A stretch of 64,000 nt of DNA, from positions 2,976,001-3,040,000 of the forward strand of contig NZ_CP149787.1 of assembly GCF_037914945.1 (NCBI RefSeq). Direction: 5' to 3'. Shown here one piece after another: positions 51,888 to 61,423 of this stretch (its first letter is position 1; the number at the start of each line of letters is the position of its first letter). The stretch is from Haloterrigena sp. KLK7. Lineage in GTDB: Archaea; Halobacteriota; Halobacteria; Halobacteriales; Natrialbaceae. The notes below the pieces were generated by a model. The model did no database searches. It was not told the origin of the DNA and saw nothing but the letters and a program-made list of their open reading frames with translations. The position numbers and the translations under genes were made by a program.

Positions 51888-52841
51888 ATGGGCGGCTCTC
51901 GTCGGTCAAATCGGGACGGAACCGCGTCGCGGTACTGCTCGCAGTGCGGTACCGGGCTCGAGCGAACGATGAACTACTGTCCGAGCTGCGGCGCCGCGAT
52001 CGATCGATCGACCGCCGAACCGCGGCGTCGGACCGCCGCGGACGAGGCCCGCGGCGGCCGCGGCGGGCGGCGGACCGAATCGGCGACGGGGACGACCGAC
52101 CGCGACCTCCTCGAGTATCGAATCGCGCGGGCCTCTCGAGAGGGGTGGGAACTCGAGCACGACTTCGGCGACCACGCCGTCATGGTGCGGCGGACGTTCG
52201 GGAGCGTGAACGAGCACCTGGCGGTCGCGCTGGTCACCGTCTGGTTCACGATGGGGATCGGCAACGCCCTCTGGGGCGCCTACCGGTACGTCGGCGACGC
52301 CGAGCGGACGATCCTGCGAGCCGATCGCGTCGAGGGGAGCGAGGCCGAGCGGACTCGAGGCGATACCGCGGTCGGCTCGCCGCTCCGCTGGCGGGCGATC
52401 GCCGGCGCCTGCTGGCTCGCGGCCGCGGTCGTCGCGCTGATCGCCCTCGAAGTCGCGGCCGCGGCGGCGAGCCTCGTGTTGTTCGCGCTCGCTGCTCTCT
52501 TCGCGACGCTGGGTGCGAGCGCCCTGCCGTCGGTTCGTCGCCGCCTCGAAGGGCGGCACTCGGTGACGGCGAACGGTCGGATCCGCTCGGTGGACGAGCG
52601 GACGGTCGTGGCCCCCGACCGCCCGTGCGCCGCCTGCGCGGACCCCGTCGGTCGCGGCGTCGAGCGAACCTATCGAAAGGAATTCTGTGCTCTCGGCGTG
52701 CCGCTGACGGTCTCGGAGGGGCGCAACTACTACTGTCGGGGGTGTACGAACGCCGAAACGCCCGGTCACGGCGAGCGGAACGCGACCGAGTCGGCCGCTC
52801 GCGCGGAGACGGACCGCGATCCGGAACCGGAGCACGCCTGA
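51888..52841 (+). CDS. Membrane protein with N-terminal zinc ribbon
   Basis: The 317-residue protein has a zinc ribbon close to its start (YCSQCGTGLERTMNYCPSCG), a basic/glycine-rich linker, a soluble part (REGWELEHDFGDHAVMVRRT), two hydrophobic stretches (about residues 165-205) and a second cysteine-rich tail (CAACADPVGRGVERT and NYYCRGCTN). The combination of ribbons on both sides of a membrane hairpin is found in haloarchaeal proteins of unknown role. No family label is given. Confidence 0.7.
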   Translation: MGGSRRSNRDGTASRYCSQCGTGLERTMNYCPSCGAAIDRSTAEPRRRTAADEARGGRGGRRTESATGTTDRDLLEYRIARASREGWELEHDFGDHAVMVRRTFGSVNEHLAVALVTVWFTMGIGNALWGAYRYVGDAERTILRADRVEGSEAERTRGDTAVGSPLRWRAIAGACWLAAAVVALIALEVAAAAASLVLFALAALFATLGASALPSVRRRLEGRHSVTANGRIRSVDERTVVAPDRPCAACADPVGRGVERTYRKEFCALGVPLTVSEGRNYYCRGCTNAETPGHGERNATESAARAETDRDPEPEHA

Positions 52842-52939
52842 GAGCGCCGCCATCAGCGTGCAGTCGCCACTGCTTGTGTGAAATCCACTGCTGGGAGCCA
52901 GCACGAACGAGATTGACCCGAGTCGGCGGTTCGAGGCGC

Positions 52940-54034
52940 CTAGAGGACGCCCATATCGCCGAGGCGTTCGGGGAGATAGGTGTCCGTCACGAAGTCGAGC
53001 CCGTGGGACGCCAGCGACTGCTGTTCGGACTTCTTCTCGATGTCGAGTTGCAACTCGATCTGTTCCTCCCAGTAGTCGGTCTGGAACCGCGGGTCCTCGA
53101 GTTCGCTCTCTAAGGCGTTGATGTCCGAATCCGAGAGCGGGTCGGTCGGCAGTTCGTACTCGACGATGTCGGCGGGCTGGATACCGATGAACTTGGCCTC
53201 GGGCGTCGCGAGGTACTCGGAGAGGTGGGCCGACTTGATCGAACCGTAGGCGACGGAGCCGTAGATGCGGTACGACCACGGGTCGCCGTCGGTGAAGACC
53301 GTGACCGGCAGGTCGAGTTCGTCGTGGAGCCGCTTGGTGATCCGTCGGGTCGCACGGGCGGGCTGGCCCTTCAGGTGGACGATCAGCGCGTTGTACTCCT
53401 CGTCGAAGCCGTTCTCGACGAGGCGGTCGCGCATCCCGCCGGTCTCCACCGCGAGGATGAAGTCGGCGTCGCAATCGAGGAAGTCGATCGTGTCGGGGTT
53501 GTTCGGGATCTGGTAGCCACCTTCGCCGACGTCCTCTTGGCAGTGGATCTCGCGTTCGCCGCGGCGGGTCTGCTCGCGGAGGTGCAGCGGCCCCATGATC
53601 GTCGCGCCCGATTCCTCGGGGCGCATGTGGAAGTCCTCGCGGGTGACTCCCGAGACGATCTCTAGGTCCTCGACCATGCTGTTGGACTCGTCCTGACTGG
53701 TGAACTGGGCCTCCTCGTTGTCCCAGCTCTCCGAGAGGTAGTAGAGTTCACGCAGGGTCGACGAGCGGTCCTCCTCGAGCTGGTCGGCGAGGAACTCGAT
53801 GGTGTAGACGGCCTTGAGGAGCTTCCGGGCGCCGCTGACGGAGTTGGCCGACCGGGTCGACTCGCGGTCGCCGTAGACCCAGACCTCCTCCTCCTCGTCG
53901 TACTCGATGTTGTTCTTCGTCCGCGTCGGCACGGACATGTGGGGGATCTCGCCCAGTTCGAACTGGTCGTAGAACTGCGCGGCGAGATCGATCAACTGCT
54001 CTCTGGCCTGCTCCTGATCGTTGTCTGCGCTCAT
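52940..54034 (-). CDS. top6A: DNA topoisomerase VI subunit A
   Basis: The 364-residue catalytic subunit cuts both DNA strands, like Spo11. The catalytic Tyr lies in [16 protein letters not shown], and the Toprim domain shows the acidic triad region with [19 protein letters not shown] and the late [18 protein letters not shown]. It forms an A2B2 complex with subunit B, encoded just upstream with a 4-nt overlap (54031-54034). The enzyme relaxes and decatenates DNA. Confidence 0.96.
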   Translation of the reverse strand: MSADNDQEQAREQLIDLAAQFYDQFELGEIPHMSVPTRTKNNIEYDEEEEVWVYGDRESTRSANSVSGARKLLKAVYTIEFLADQLEEDRSSTLRELYYLSESWDNEEAQFTSQDESNSMVEDLEIVSGVTREDFHMRPEESGATIMGPLHLREQTRRGEREIHCQEDVGEGGYQIPNNPDTIDFLDCDADFILAVETGGMRDRLVENGFDEEYNALIVHLKGQPARATRRITKRLHDELDLPVTVFTDGDPWSYRIYGSVAYGSIKSAHLSEYLATPEAKFIGIQPADIVEYELPTDPLSDSDINALESELEDPRFQTDYWEEQIELQLDIEKKSEQQSLASHGLDFVTDTYLPERLGDMGVL

Positions 54035-56517
54035 TGTTTCACCGTGAGTTTCTCGGTTTCAACGCCCTTTACGTCCAGATCGTACTCCGCGCCGTCGTCG
54101 ACCTCGTACTCGAGGGTGGCCTCGTCGTCGCTCGAGACGTCCGGCTCCCACTTGACGAACCACTCGCCGTCCATCTCGACGACGGTCGCGTCGTCGGGGA
54201 GGCTCGTCGGCTCGGCGGTGACGATGTCGGTGATCTCCAGCGACTCGTTCGTGTTGGAGTTGTTCTCGACGGTGACCGAGACGGCCTGTCCGTCGCCGTT
54301 CGCCTCGACGCTGCGCTCGACGAGCACGTTGTTCATGATGCGCGCGATGGCGTCGTCGATGTCGGGCTCGTCGCGGCCGGCGACCTCGGCGACCTTCTCG
54401 GCCATCTCCGGGAGGATCGTCCCGAGGACGTTCTGCTTCTTCCGGCGCTGTTGCATCGAGCGGCGCTTGTTGAGGTAGCTCTTGAGTTCGCGCGCCGCTT
54501 CCCGAATAGCGAGTTCGATCTCGTCTTCGATCTCGGGGACGTTCGCGACGGCGTCCTTCGACTCGCTGGTGAAGGGGACGTTCGTCGACGCGACGTGGAT
54601 CATGATCACGGCCGGCCCCTTCGGCAGGCCGGAGCCGCCGGGCTGGTCGAGCCCGTAGTTGCGCCAGCCGATCGACTTGACGACGTCGGTCGTCGCACAC
54701 GCGCCGCGCTGGTAGACCAGCGGGACGCGGTTGGCGAATCGCATGACGTTGACGCTCCCCTCGCTCTCGAGATCGCCGCCGTAGGCGATGCCGGCCTCGA
54801 CGATGAACGGATCGCCGCCGTGGACCTCGGCGTCGCGGGTCGCGGAGGCGTAGAAGTCGGCGTCGAACTCCTTTTCGAGGCCGGCGCTGATCAGGTCCTC
54901 GGAGATCGGCGAGAGACACCGCGTCGGCGGCGCCATGATGTCGGTCGCGCGCATCCCGTCGACGAGGTCGCTGGCGGCGTCCCGGTCGCCGGCGAGCTCG
55001 CGGACCAGCGGCGGGTCGTCGGGGACGGTCGCCATCACGTCCCAGACGGCGTCCGTGACGTTCTCGCGGGCGGTCTCGCCGAAGGAGACGTCGTCGTATT
55101 CCTCGGTGAGGTCCGCCGCGCGGTCGACGTGTGCCCGGAGCCGCTTGCGGGTGAGCCGGTGGCGGACGTTCCCGTCGTCTCCCTCGCCGGCCTTGAGTTC
55201 GTCGTCGAACTTCGCCGCGAGCCGTTCGGCGAAGGCGTGGATCACCTCGTCGTCCTTGCGGGTGCTCGTCGCCTCGTCGGCGAGGTCGTAGCAGTCGGCG
55301 ACGAGCCGCGACTCGACGGGGTCGTCGCTCTCGCTCGCCGCGTCCGCGTCGTCGGCGTCCGCTCGAGCGTCGATCAACGCGAGCCAGACGGCCTCGACGG
55401 CGTTCTCCCGGACGGTGTCGCCGAACGTCGTGCCGTGCTCGGCCTCGACCTCGTCGGCGGCCTCGTCGACGACCGCGAGCAGTTCGTGGTGGGCGATCCG
55501 GCCCGCGTCGTCGACGCCCGCGGCGATGGCGTCGGCGAAGGCGGCCGTGGCGTCGGCGCCCTTGTTCGCGGTCGCGTCCGAAACCGCCGCGTGGAGATCG
55601 ACGTCTTCGTGGCTCGCCGGCGGCCGCCAGCGCATCTCGCGGCCGTAGTGGCGGTCGCGGAACTCGTCGATGATCGAGTCGGCGGTCTTCTTCCCGACGC
55701 GGGTGAACTCCTCCTGGAGGAAGCCGGAGACGGTCTGGGAGTCCGTCGCCGTCAGCATCTTCATGACGGTCCCGAGTTCGACGCCGTGGGGATGGGGGCG
55801 GATCTCCTCGGTCTCCTCTGGCAGTTGGTCGGTCGCGCGCTCGAACTTGAAGTGTTCCTGCGGTTCGCGGAGCTCGAGGCGCGCGTGGGGGTTGACGACC
55901 GCCGTGTGCTTGATGTAGTCGTGGAGCTGCTGGCGGGCGCGCATGTTCGCCTCCATCTCGAGTTCGATGCGCGTCCCGTGGGGGCGGTCCCAGGAGGTGG
56001 TCTCCTCGACGCTGATCTCGGGCTCGTTGCTGTCGGTGTCGACGATGAGTTCGAAGTACTCGGCCTCCTCCGAGCCCTGGGTGCGGCTGGTGATCTTGGC
56101 GGGTTTCCCGCTGGTCAGCTGCGAGTAGAGGACGGCGGCGGAGATCCCGATCCCCTGCTGTCCGCGGGACTGTTCGCGGGCGTGGAACCGAGAGCCGTAG
56201 AGCAGTTTCCCGAAGACCTTCGGCAGCGATTCCTTCGTGATCCCGGGCCCGTTGTCCTCGACGATCAGCCGGTAGTAGTCGCCGGCCTCCTCGATTTCGA
56301 CGTAGATATCCGGGAGAATACCCGACTCTTCGGCGGCGTCTAAGGCGTTGTCGACGGCCTCCTTGACGGCCGTGACGAGGCCTCGAGCACCGCTGTCGAA
56401 GCCGAGCATGTGCTTGTTCTTCTCGAAGAACTCGGCGATGGAGATCGCTTGCTGGTTCTCGGCCAGCTCCTCGGCGATCCCCGCCTCGTCACCGAGTGTC
56501 GACTGAAACGACGTCAT
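54031..56517 (-). CDS. top6B: DNA topoisomerase VI subunit B
   Basis: The 828-residue ATPase subunit has the GHKL motifs [28 protein letters not shown] and [20 protein letters not shown], and a transducer domain later ([20 protein letters not shown]). Crenarchaeal homologues are much shorter (about 530 residues); the extra length includes an acidic helical region around residues 300-510 that contains two copies of a related 40-residue module. A TATA-like CCTTTTAGCC about 27-36 nt upstream supports the ATG at 56517. The gyrase genes that often accompany this operon in haloarchaea are not adjacent here. Confidence 0.95.
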   Translation of the reverse strand: MTSFQSTLGDEAGIAEELAENQQAISIAEFFEKNKHMLGFDSGARGLVTAVKEAVDNALDAAEESGILPDIYVEIEEAGDYYRLIVEDNGPGITKESLPKVFGKLLYGSRFHAREQSRGQQGIGISAAVLYSQLTSGKPAKITSRTQGSEEAEYFELIVDTDSNEPEISVEETTSWDRPHGTRIELEMEANMRARQQLHDYIKHTAVVNPHARLELREPQEHFKFERATDQLPEETEEIRPHPHGVELGTVMKMLTATDSQTVSGFLQEEFTRVGKKTADSIIDEFRDRHYGREMRWRPPASHEDVDLHAAVSDATANKGADATAAFADAIAAGVDDAGRIAHHELLAVVDEAADEVEAEHGTTFGDTVRENAVEAVWLALIDARADADDADAASESDDPVESRLVADCYDLADEATSTRKDDEVIHAFAERLAAKFDDELKAGEGDDGNVRHRLTRKRLRAHVDRAADLTEEYDDVSFGETARENVTDAVWDVMATVPDDPPLVRELAGDRDAASDLVDGMRATDIMAPPTRCLSPISEDLISAGLEKEFDADFYASATRDAEVHGGDPFIVEAGIAYGGDLESEGSVNVMRFANRVPLVYQRGACATTDVVKSIGWRNYGLDQPGGSGLPKGPAVIMIHVASTNVPFTSESKDAVANVPEIEDEIELAIREAARELKSYLNKRRSMQQRRKKQNVLGTILPEMAEKVAEVAGRDEPDIDDAIARIMNNVLVERSVEANGDGQAVSVTVENNSNTNESLEITDIVTAEPTSLPDDATVVEMDGEWFVKWEPDVSSDDEATLEYEVDDGAEYDLDVKGVETEKLTVKQ

Positions 56518-56763
56518 TGTCCCCTCTTACTAACGGCGGGGCTAAAAGGTGTGCGCTACCGGAGCGAAAGTGAACGCGGTCGACAGGTACCTCGCCGGAC
56601 CGCCGATCTCGGGCGTCCGGAGCGCGGTTGACGGATTGCTATTTCCACAGCCAGCGTGGCGACCGGGACGAGGTTTCGCAGAAAATACTGCTAAATAAGC
56701 AGAATTAGGGGATAAGCGTTGCAAAAAGAACAAAGTAGTGGGAATCATCTGCGGACGTGAGAG
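56518..56763. promoter_or_regulatory. Divergent promoter region, topoisomerase VI / Lrp regulator
   Basis: This gap carries the TATA-like element of top6B on the minus strand (56544-56553) and, about 60-80 nt before the ATG at 56764, the near-palindrome listed separately. The segment 56580-56680 is GC-rich and shows nothing recognisable. Confidence 0.5.
56684..56706. promoter_or_regulatory. Operator-like near-palindrome
   Basis: AATACTGCT at 56684-56692 and AGCAGAATT at 56698-56706 are complementary at eight of nine positions around AAATA. Its place upstream of an Lrp-type gene suggests autoregulation by that protein. It could also affect the divergent top6B promoter, which lies some 130 nt away. 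Confidence 0.5.
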
Positions 56764-57252
56764 ATGGATCTCGACGCCACGAACAAGGCGGTACTGTATC
56801 TCCTGCAACAAGACGCACGTCGGATCACGACCCAGGAAATGGCCGACCGAATCGGCGTTTCGGCCAGCACGGTTCGAAACCGCATCGAACAACTGGAATC
56901 GGAGGGAATCATCCGAGGCTACCATCCCGACGTCGATTACGACAAGGCGGGACTCCAGTTACACGTCCTCTTTATCTGTTCGGCACCGAATCCGGAACGC
57001 GAACGACTCGCCCGCGAGGCCCGCGAGGTCAGCGGCGTCGTCACGATACAGGAGGTACTCAACGGCACGGACAACGTCCAGATCGAGGCCGTCGGAACCG
57101 ACACCGACGACATCGCTCGGGTGAGCGACGAACTCAGCGAACTCGGGTTCGACGTCGTCAACTCGAAGATACTGAAGAGCTTCCACAAACAGCCGTTCGA
57201 CCACTTCGGCCAGCACCTGGTCGACGAGAGCGAGAGCGAGACCGATGAGTGA
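56764..57252 (+). CDS. Lrp/AsnC family transcriptional regulator
   Basis: The 162-residue protein begins MDLDATNKAVLYLLQQDARR and has the winged helix ITTQEMADRIGVSASTVRNR followed by IEQLESEGIIRGYHPDVDYD. The C-terminal half (VSGVVTIQEVLNGTDNVQIE; DIARVSDELSELGFDVVNSK) is the RAM-like effector domain. The gene overlaps the HalOD1 gene by 8 nt, so the two are translationally coupled and probably act in one pathway. The operator-like palindrome upstream fits autoregulation. Confidence 0.92.
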   Translation: MDLDATNKAVLYLLQQDARRITTQEMADRIGVSASTVRNRIEQLESEGIIRGYHPDVDYDKAGLQLHVLFICSAPNPERERLAREAREVSGVVTIQEVLNGTDNVQIEAVGTDTDDIARVSDELSELGFDVVNSKILKSFHKQPFDHFGQHLVDESESETDE

Positions 57253-57556
57253 TCGGTTCGGAACGGTCGAGTTCGACGCGGAGACCCGGCGGTATCGAGC
57301 GCGATACGACTTCGAGACGACCGCACCGAGCGTCGCCGTCGCCGATGTCCTCGAGACCGTTTTCGACGGTGAGCGCGGTCGAGAGCCGCTCTACGACGTG
57401 ATCGATCCCGAAGCCATCGACCGCCTCCTCGAGGGCGGTGCCGAACGCGATCGGCACGGTCCGCGATCAGTGTCGTTTCGGTACCGGGGCGCGCTGGTGA
57501 CCGTCGTCAGCGACGGTTCGATCGCGGTCGGCCTGGACGACGAAATCGATCGGTAA
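57245..57556 (+). CDS. HalOD1 output domain protein
   Basis: A 103-residue stand-alone HalOD1 domain (SVAVADVLETVFDGERGREP; RSVSFRYRGALVTVVSDGSI). HalOD1 is a haloarchaeal signalling output domain, usually fused to or encoded near receiver domains or regulators; its activity is unknown. Here it is coupled to an Lrp-type regulator by an 8-nt overlap (ATG at 57245, regulator stop at 57250-57252). Confidence 0.85.
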   Translation: MSDRFGTVEFDAETRRYRARYDFETTAPSVAVADVLETVFDGERGREPLYDVIDPEAIDRLLEGGAERDRHGPRSVSFRYRGALVTVVSDGSIAVGLDDEIDR

Positions 57557-57605
57557 ACGCCTCGGGCAGGACGGTTATCGCCTTGCTCGGGCGGGACGGT
57601 GGCCG

Positions 57606-58625
57606 CTACTCCTCGTCCTCGACGGGTGGCCACTCCCACGCGTCGGCTTCGACCACGCCGAGCAGGTGACGCCGGCGGTCGGTCAACTTCGCGAGGGCCT
57701 CGGCGAACTCCTGGTCCGAGCCGGTCGGAATGTCGTCCTCGCGGAGGCGATCGAGATCCGGCGAGCGCGGGACCGCCGGTTCCGCATCGATGAACGACGC
57801 GTCGAGCGTCTCGAGGTAGCTCGAAACGCTCGAGCGCGCGCTTTCGACGATGGCAGGGTCGGGGCTGTGCTCGTCGTCGACGGTGTACCGAAAGAGGGTG
57901 AGCGACTCGTCGAGGATGGCAACGGCCACGGCCGACGCCTGTTCGCTCTGTTCGCTGTGGTAGTAGTGCAGGATCGGGTAGGACTTGTGTTGCTCGGCGA
58001 GTTTGCTCAGATCGGAATCCAGCGACTCGAGGGTCAACTCGTGGCCGTCGAAGTTCTCGCCGTTCCAGCCGGCGCGGACGAACGCCTCGCTCCGGTTGCC
58101 GAGTCCCGTGACGGTGCTGGCGAAGGAGCGCTTATCGGCGACGGCCCCGAGGACGGAGAGGATGTAGGAGACGCCGAGCGTGACGAAGGCCATTCCGGAC
58201 GCGGTCGTGAACGAGCTGGCGATCTCCCAGACGTCGCCGCCGTAGGTGGGGGAGTAATCGCCGTTGCCGTCGGTGAACATCGTGTACGCGACGTAATAGA
58301 ACCGGCCCGCCCAGTCGGCGGTGCCGCCGGTGCGGGTGTTAACCAGTGCGAGGGGGTGGCTGGCGAAGACGAACGTCCAGCCGACCCAGATGAGCCCGAT
58401 CCACATCGAGAGCGTCAGGGTGAGGATGAGGGGGCCGGCGAGGCTGAGCGCCTTGTTTCGGTCTCCGGTCAGGACTCGGAGGCCGCGCCAGACGCCGGTC
58501 GTGAGCCGTCCGGAGAGGGGCCCCGAGCCGCCGTCGACCCAGAGCGTCGTCCAGAGGATGTCGACGAAGCCGGCGAGCAACAGCGCGATGCCGACGACGA
58601 GATACAGCGGTTGCATCACCTCCAT
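57606..58625 (-). CDS. Two-TM ion-channel-like membrane protein
   Basis: The 339-residue protein begins with a hydrophobic helix (LYLVVGIALLLAGFVDILWT), has a second segment near residues 66-88 and then the pore-like YYVAYTMFTDGNGDYSPTYG (residues 110-129) before another helix (SGMAFVTLGVSYILSVLGAV). The layout resembles a potassium-channel (Ion_trans_2) module, but the filter reads T-D-G-N-G-D instead of T-V-G-Y-G-D. A soluble C-terminal region of about 170 residues (EQHKSYPILHYYHSEQSEQA) follows. Ion selectivity is open. It is divergent from the kinase at 58931. Confidence 0.75.
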   Translation of the reverse strand: MEVMQPLYLVVGIALLLAGFVDILWTTLWVDGGSGPLSGRLTTGVWRGLRVLTGDRNKALSLAGPLILTLTLSMWIGLIWVGWTFVFASHPLALVNTRTGGTADWAGRFYYVAYTMFTDGNGDYSPTYGGDVWEIASSFTTASGMAFVTLGVSYILSVLGAVADKRSFASTVTGLGNRSEAFVRAGWNGENFDGHELTLESLDSDLSKLAEQHKSYPILHYYHSEQSEQASAVAVAILDESLTLFRYTVDDEHSPDPAIVESARSSVSSYLETLDASFIDAEPAVPRSPDLDRLREDDIPTGSDQEFAEALAKLTDRRRHLLGVVEADAWEWPPVEDEE

Positions 58626-58930
58626 CTATCGGAAGGACACCCGTCAACGATGGCCCGGTCACTGACGCGGGTTTTTCAGTGACGCGTTCGAACGGTCCCG
58701 ATTTCCCACCCTGACCGCCCCGCGGTAACGCATTGCCGTCTCGATATCGTCTCGATGCCGTCTCGATGGCATCTCTCTCGAGGGCGGAGTGAACTATTCG
58801 TCGTCCTCGAGAGCGCTTCGGACGGACCACGCCGGAGCCCGCTCGACGCGTTCGGTGGCCGGATCGGTCACCCCGTAATACGACGGGCCGAACGGCGAAG
58901 GCTTATGGATTGGAGTCTATAGTAGAATAT
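58626..58930. other. Intergenic region between channel-like gene and kinase
   Basis: These 305 bases contain a TATA-like GGCTTATGGA (about 58899-58908), 23-32 nt before the kinase ATG. A minus-strand frame ending at 58794 could encode about 25 residues (from a GTG at 58871), but this is too short to support. No repeat was seen. Confidence 0.45.
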
Positions 58931-61402
58931 ATGGGATCTTCAAATTCGACGGGCGTCTCGGGGGACGACGTCCGGCGAGTTTTTTCGCACTCCGAGCGGT
59001 CGTCAGCCCCTCTCACGACCGGCGAGGTCGCCGAGCGATTGGACTGCGCTCCACGCTCCGCGCGACAGGGACTCGAGGACCTCGTCGATCGGGGCGAACT
59101 CCGCGTCAAGCGGATCGACGAGTCGACCCGGATCTGGTGGCCGGTCGAGATGACGAACGGAGTGGAACTCGACCGGAAGTCAGAACAGGAGGAGTTCGCG
59201 GCCTTCGTTAGCGCCGTTCGGGATTACGCCATCTTCATGCTCGACCCCGAGGGCACCGTCGACAGCTGGAACGAAGGGGCCGAACGGATCAAGGGCTACG
59301 CGGAGGACGAAATCGTCGGCCAGCACTTCTCTACCTTCTACACCGACGCTGACATCGCCGACGGCGTGCCCGAGACGAACCTCGAGACCGCGGCGGCGGA
59401 GGGACGGGTCGAGGACGAGGGGTGGCGCGTCCGCTCGGACGGCACGGAGTTCTGGGCGAACGTCGTCATCACCGCCATTCGAGACGACGACGGCCAGCTG
59501 CAGGGCTTCACGAAGGTCACCCGCGACATGACCGAACGCCGCGAGTACGAACAGCAACTCCGCCGGGAACGGGACCTCACCGAGCGGATCCTCGAGACCG
59601 TGCCGATCTCCATCGGCGTGGTGACCGGGGACGAGGATCTCACCCGCGCGAACCGACGGATGTTAGAGCGGTTCGAGATCGAAGACTCGGCCCTCGAGGC
59701 GTACGGCCTCGAGTCGTGGGACCTCTACGACGCCGCCGGAGAGCCGATCCCGGCGGACGAGGAGCCGTGGGCCCGCGCTCGCGAGCGCGGCGAGCCGGTG
59801 TACGACGCCCAGCGACAGGTCGACGTGCCGGGGATCGGCCGTCGCTGGCTCTCGCTCAACGCCGCCCCGCTCGACGACCGAGACGACGACGACCGGATCG
59901 TCGTCGCGATCGACGACATCACCGACCAGAAGGAGCGCGAACGGCTGCTCCGCCGGGAGTACAACCAGACCGAAAAGCTGTTGCGGACGGCCCCGATCGC
60001 GATCGCCGTCCAGAACGCCGCGGGCGAGACGATACTGACCAACCGGCGCGCACAGAAATCGCTTGGCCTCTCCGATCAGGAGTTCATCGGCGAATCCGAC
60101 GACGACGCCGAGTGGGCGATCTACGACTCGGACGGCAACCGGCTTCCCACGGACGAGATGCCGGCCGCGCGGGTCTTAGAGACCGGCACGCCGGTGTTCA
60201 ACGAGGAACTCGTCGTCGATCCCCCCGACGGCGACCGGCTCCTGTTCCGCGTGAACGCGACGCCGCTGCACGGACCCGACGGGGAGATCGAACGCGTCGT
60301 CACGGCCGCCGAGGACATCACCGAGCTGAAACGCCGCGAGCGACAGCTCGAGGATCGAAAGAGCGAGCTCGAGACCGAACTGAGCGAGATTCTCGGTCGG
60401 ATCTCCGACGCGTTCTACGCGCTCGACGACGAGTGGCGCTTCACCCACCTCAACGAGCAGGCCGCCGAGATCCTCCGCCAGTCCAGGGAGGAGGTGCTCG
60501 GGCGAAAGGTCTGGGAGACGTTCTCCGACGAAACCGAGGGGATCTACCGGGACCAGTTCCAGCAGGCGATGGAGACCCAAGAGCCCGTCAACTTCGAAGT
60601 GTACGCCGAGGATCTGGACACCTGGCTCGAGTACAACGTCTACCCCTCCGAGTCGGGGCTGTCGATCTACTTCCACGACATCACCGAGCGCAAGGAGTAC
60701 CAGCGCAAACTCGAGGCCTCGAACGAGCGCTTAGAGCAGTTCGCCTACGCGGCCAGCCACGACCTCCAGGAGCCCCTGCGGATGGTCTCGAGCTACCTGC
60801 AACTGCTCGAGAGCCGGTACGGCGACGAACTCGACGACGACGGCGAGGAGTTCATCGAGTTCGCCGTCGACGGCGCCGACCGCATGCGCAAGATGATCGA
60901 AGGGCTGCTCGAGTACTCCCGGGTCGACACGCAGGGCGAGCCGCTCGAGCCGGTCGAACTGGACGACGTCGTCGGGGCCGTGCGCGAGGACCTGCAGATG
61001 AAGATCGAGGAGACGGACGCGGAGATCGTCGTCGTCGACTCGTTGCCCCGCGTTCGCGGCGACGAGAGCCAGCTCCAGCAGATCTTCCAGAACCTACTGT
61101 CGAACGCGCTCGAGTACAGCGGTGACGAGCCGCCGCGGGTGCGGATCGACGCCGAGCGGGCGCACTCCGAGTGGATCGTCTCGGTCGAGGACGAGGGGAT
61201 CGGCATCGATCCCGACGATCAGGACCGCGTCTTCGAGGTGTTCGAGCGCCTGCACAGCCGCGAGGAGTACGACGGCACCGGGATCGGGCTGGCGCTCTGT
61301 CAGCGCATCGTCGAGCGCCACGAGGGGACGATCTGGGTCGACTCCGAGCCCGGCGAGGGGACGACGTTCTCGTTCACGCTGCCCGCGGTCGACGACCGAT
61401 AG
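58931..61402 (+). CDS. Multi-PAS histidine kinase with N-terminal winged helix
   Basis: The 823-residue protein begins with a winged-helix-like segment (residues 10-70: LTTGEVAERLDCAPRSARQG, LEDLVDRGELRVKRIDESTR), then four PAS domains (starting near residues 85, 205, 335 and 475), a HisKA domain with His610 (AASHDLQEPLRMVSSYLQL) and a HATPase domain (FQNLLSNALEYSGDEPPRVR; GTGIGLALCQRIVERHEGT). No transmembrane segment is seen. The HisKA and HATPase parts are nearly the same as in the kinase at 46516, down to the DNA level in places. An N-terminal DNA-binding fold on a sensor kinase is unusual. I start at the ATG at 58931 (MGSSNSTGVSG). Confidence 0.92.
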   Translation: MGSSNSTGVSGDDVRRVFSHSERSSAPLTTGEVAERLDCAPRSARQGLEDLVDRGELRVKRIDESTRIWWPVEMTNGVELDRKSEQEEFAAFVSAVRDYAIFMLDPEGTVDSWNEGAERIKGYAEDEIVGQHFSTFYTDADIADGVPETNLETAAAEGRVEDEGWRVRSDGTEFWANVVITAIRDDDGQLQGFTKVTRDMTERREYEQQLRRERDLTERILETVPISIGVVTGDEDLTRANRRMLERFEIEDSALEAYGLESWDLYDAAGEPIPADEEPWARARERGEPVYDAQRQVDVPGIGRRWLSLNAAPLDDRDDDDRIVVAIDDITDQKERERLLRREYNQTEKLLRTAPIAIAVQNAAGETILTNRRAQKSLGLSDQEFIGESDDDAEWAIYDSDGNRLPTDEMPAARVLETGTPVFNEELVVDPPDGDRLLFRVNATPLHGPDGEIERVVTAAEDITELKRRERQLEDRKSELETELSEILGRISDAFYALDDEWRFTHLNEQAAEILRQSREEVLGRKVWETFSDETEGIYRDQFQQAMETQEPVNFEVYAEDLDTWLEYNVYPSESGLSIYFHDITERKEYQRKLEASNERLEQFAYAASHDLQEPLRMVSSYLQLLESRYGDELDDDGEEFIEFAVDGADRMRKMIEGLLEYSRVDTQGEPLEPVELDDVVGAVREDLQMKIEETDAEIVVVDSLPRVRGDESQLQQIFQNLLSNALEYSGDEPPRVRIDAERAHSEWIVSVEDEGIGIDPDDQDRVFEVFERLHSREEYDGTGIGLALCQRIVERHEGTIWVDSEPGEGTTFSFTLPAVDDR

Positions 61403-61423
61403 ACGACCGCGTCGCAGGTGGCG

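Noticed and set aside
54034-56343. 769-residue plus-strand frame opposite topoisomerase VI subunit B
   Set aside because: A shadow frame; the minus-strand product has all GHKL motifs and the codon pattern of a real gene.
58794-58871. Minus-strand frame of about 25 residues ending ALEDDE
   Set aside because: The composition is acidic and protein-like, but there is only a GTG start, an in-frame stop lies further upstream, and the length is too small to judge.
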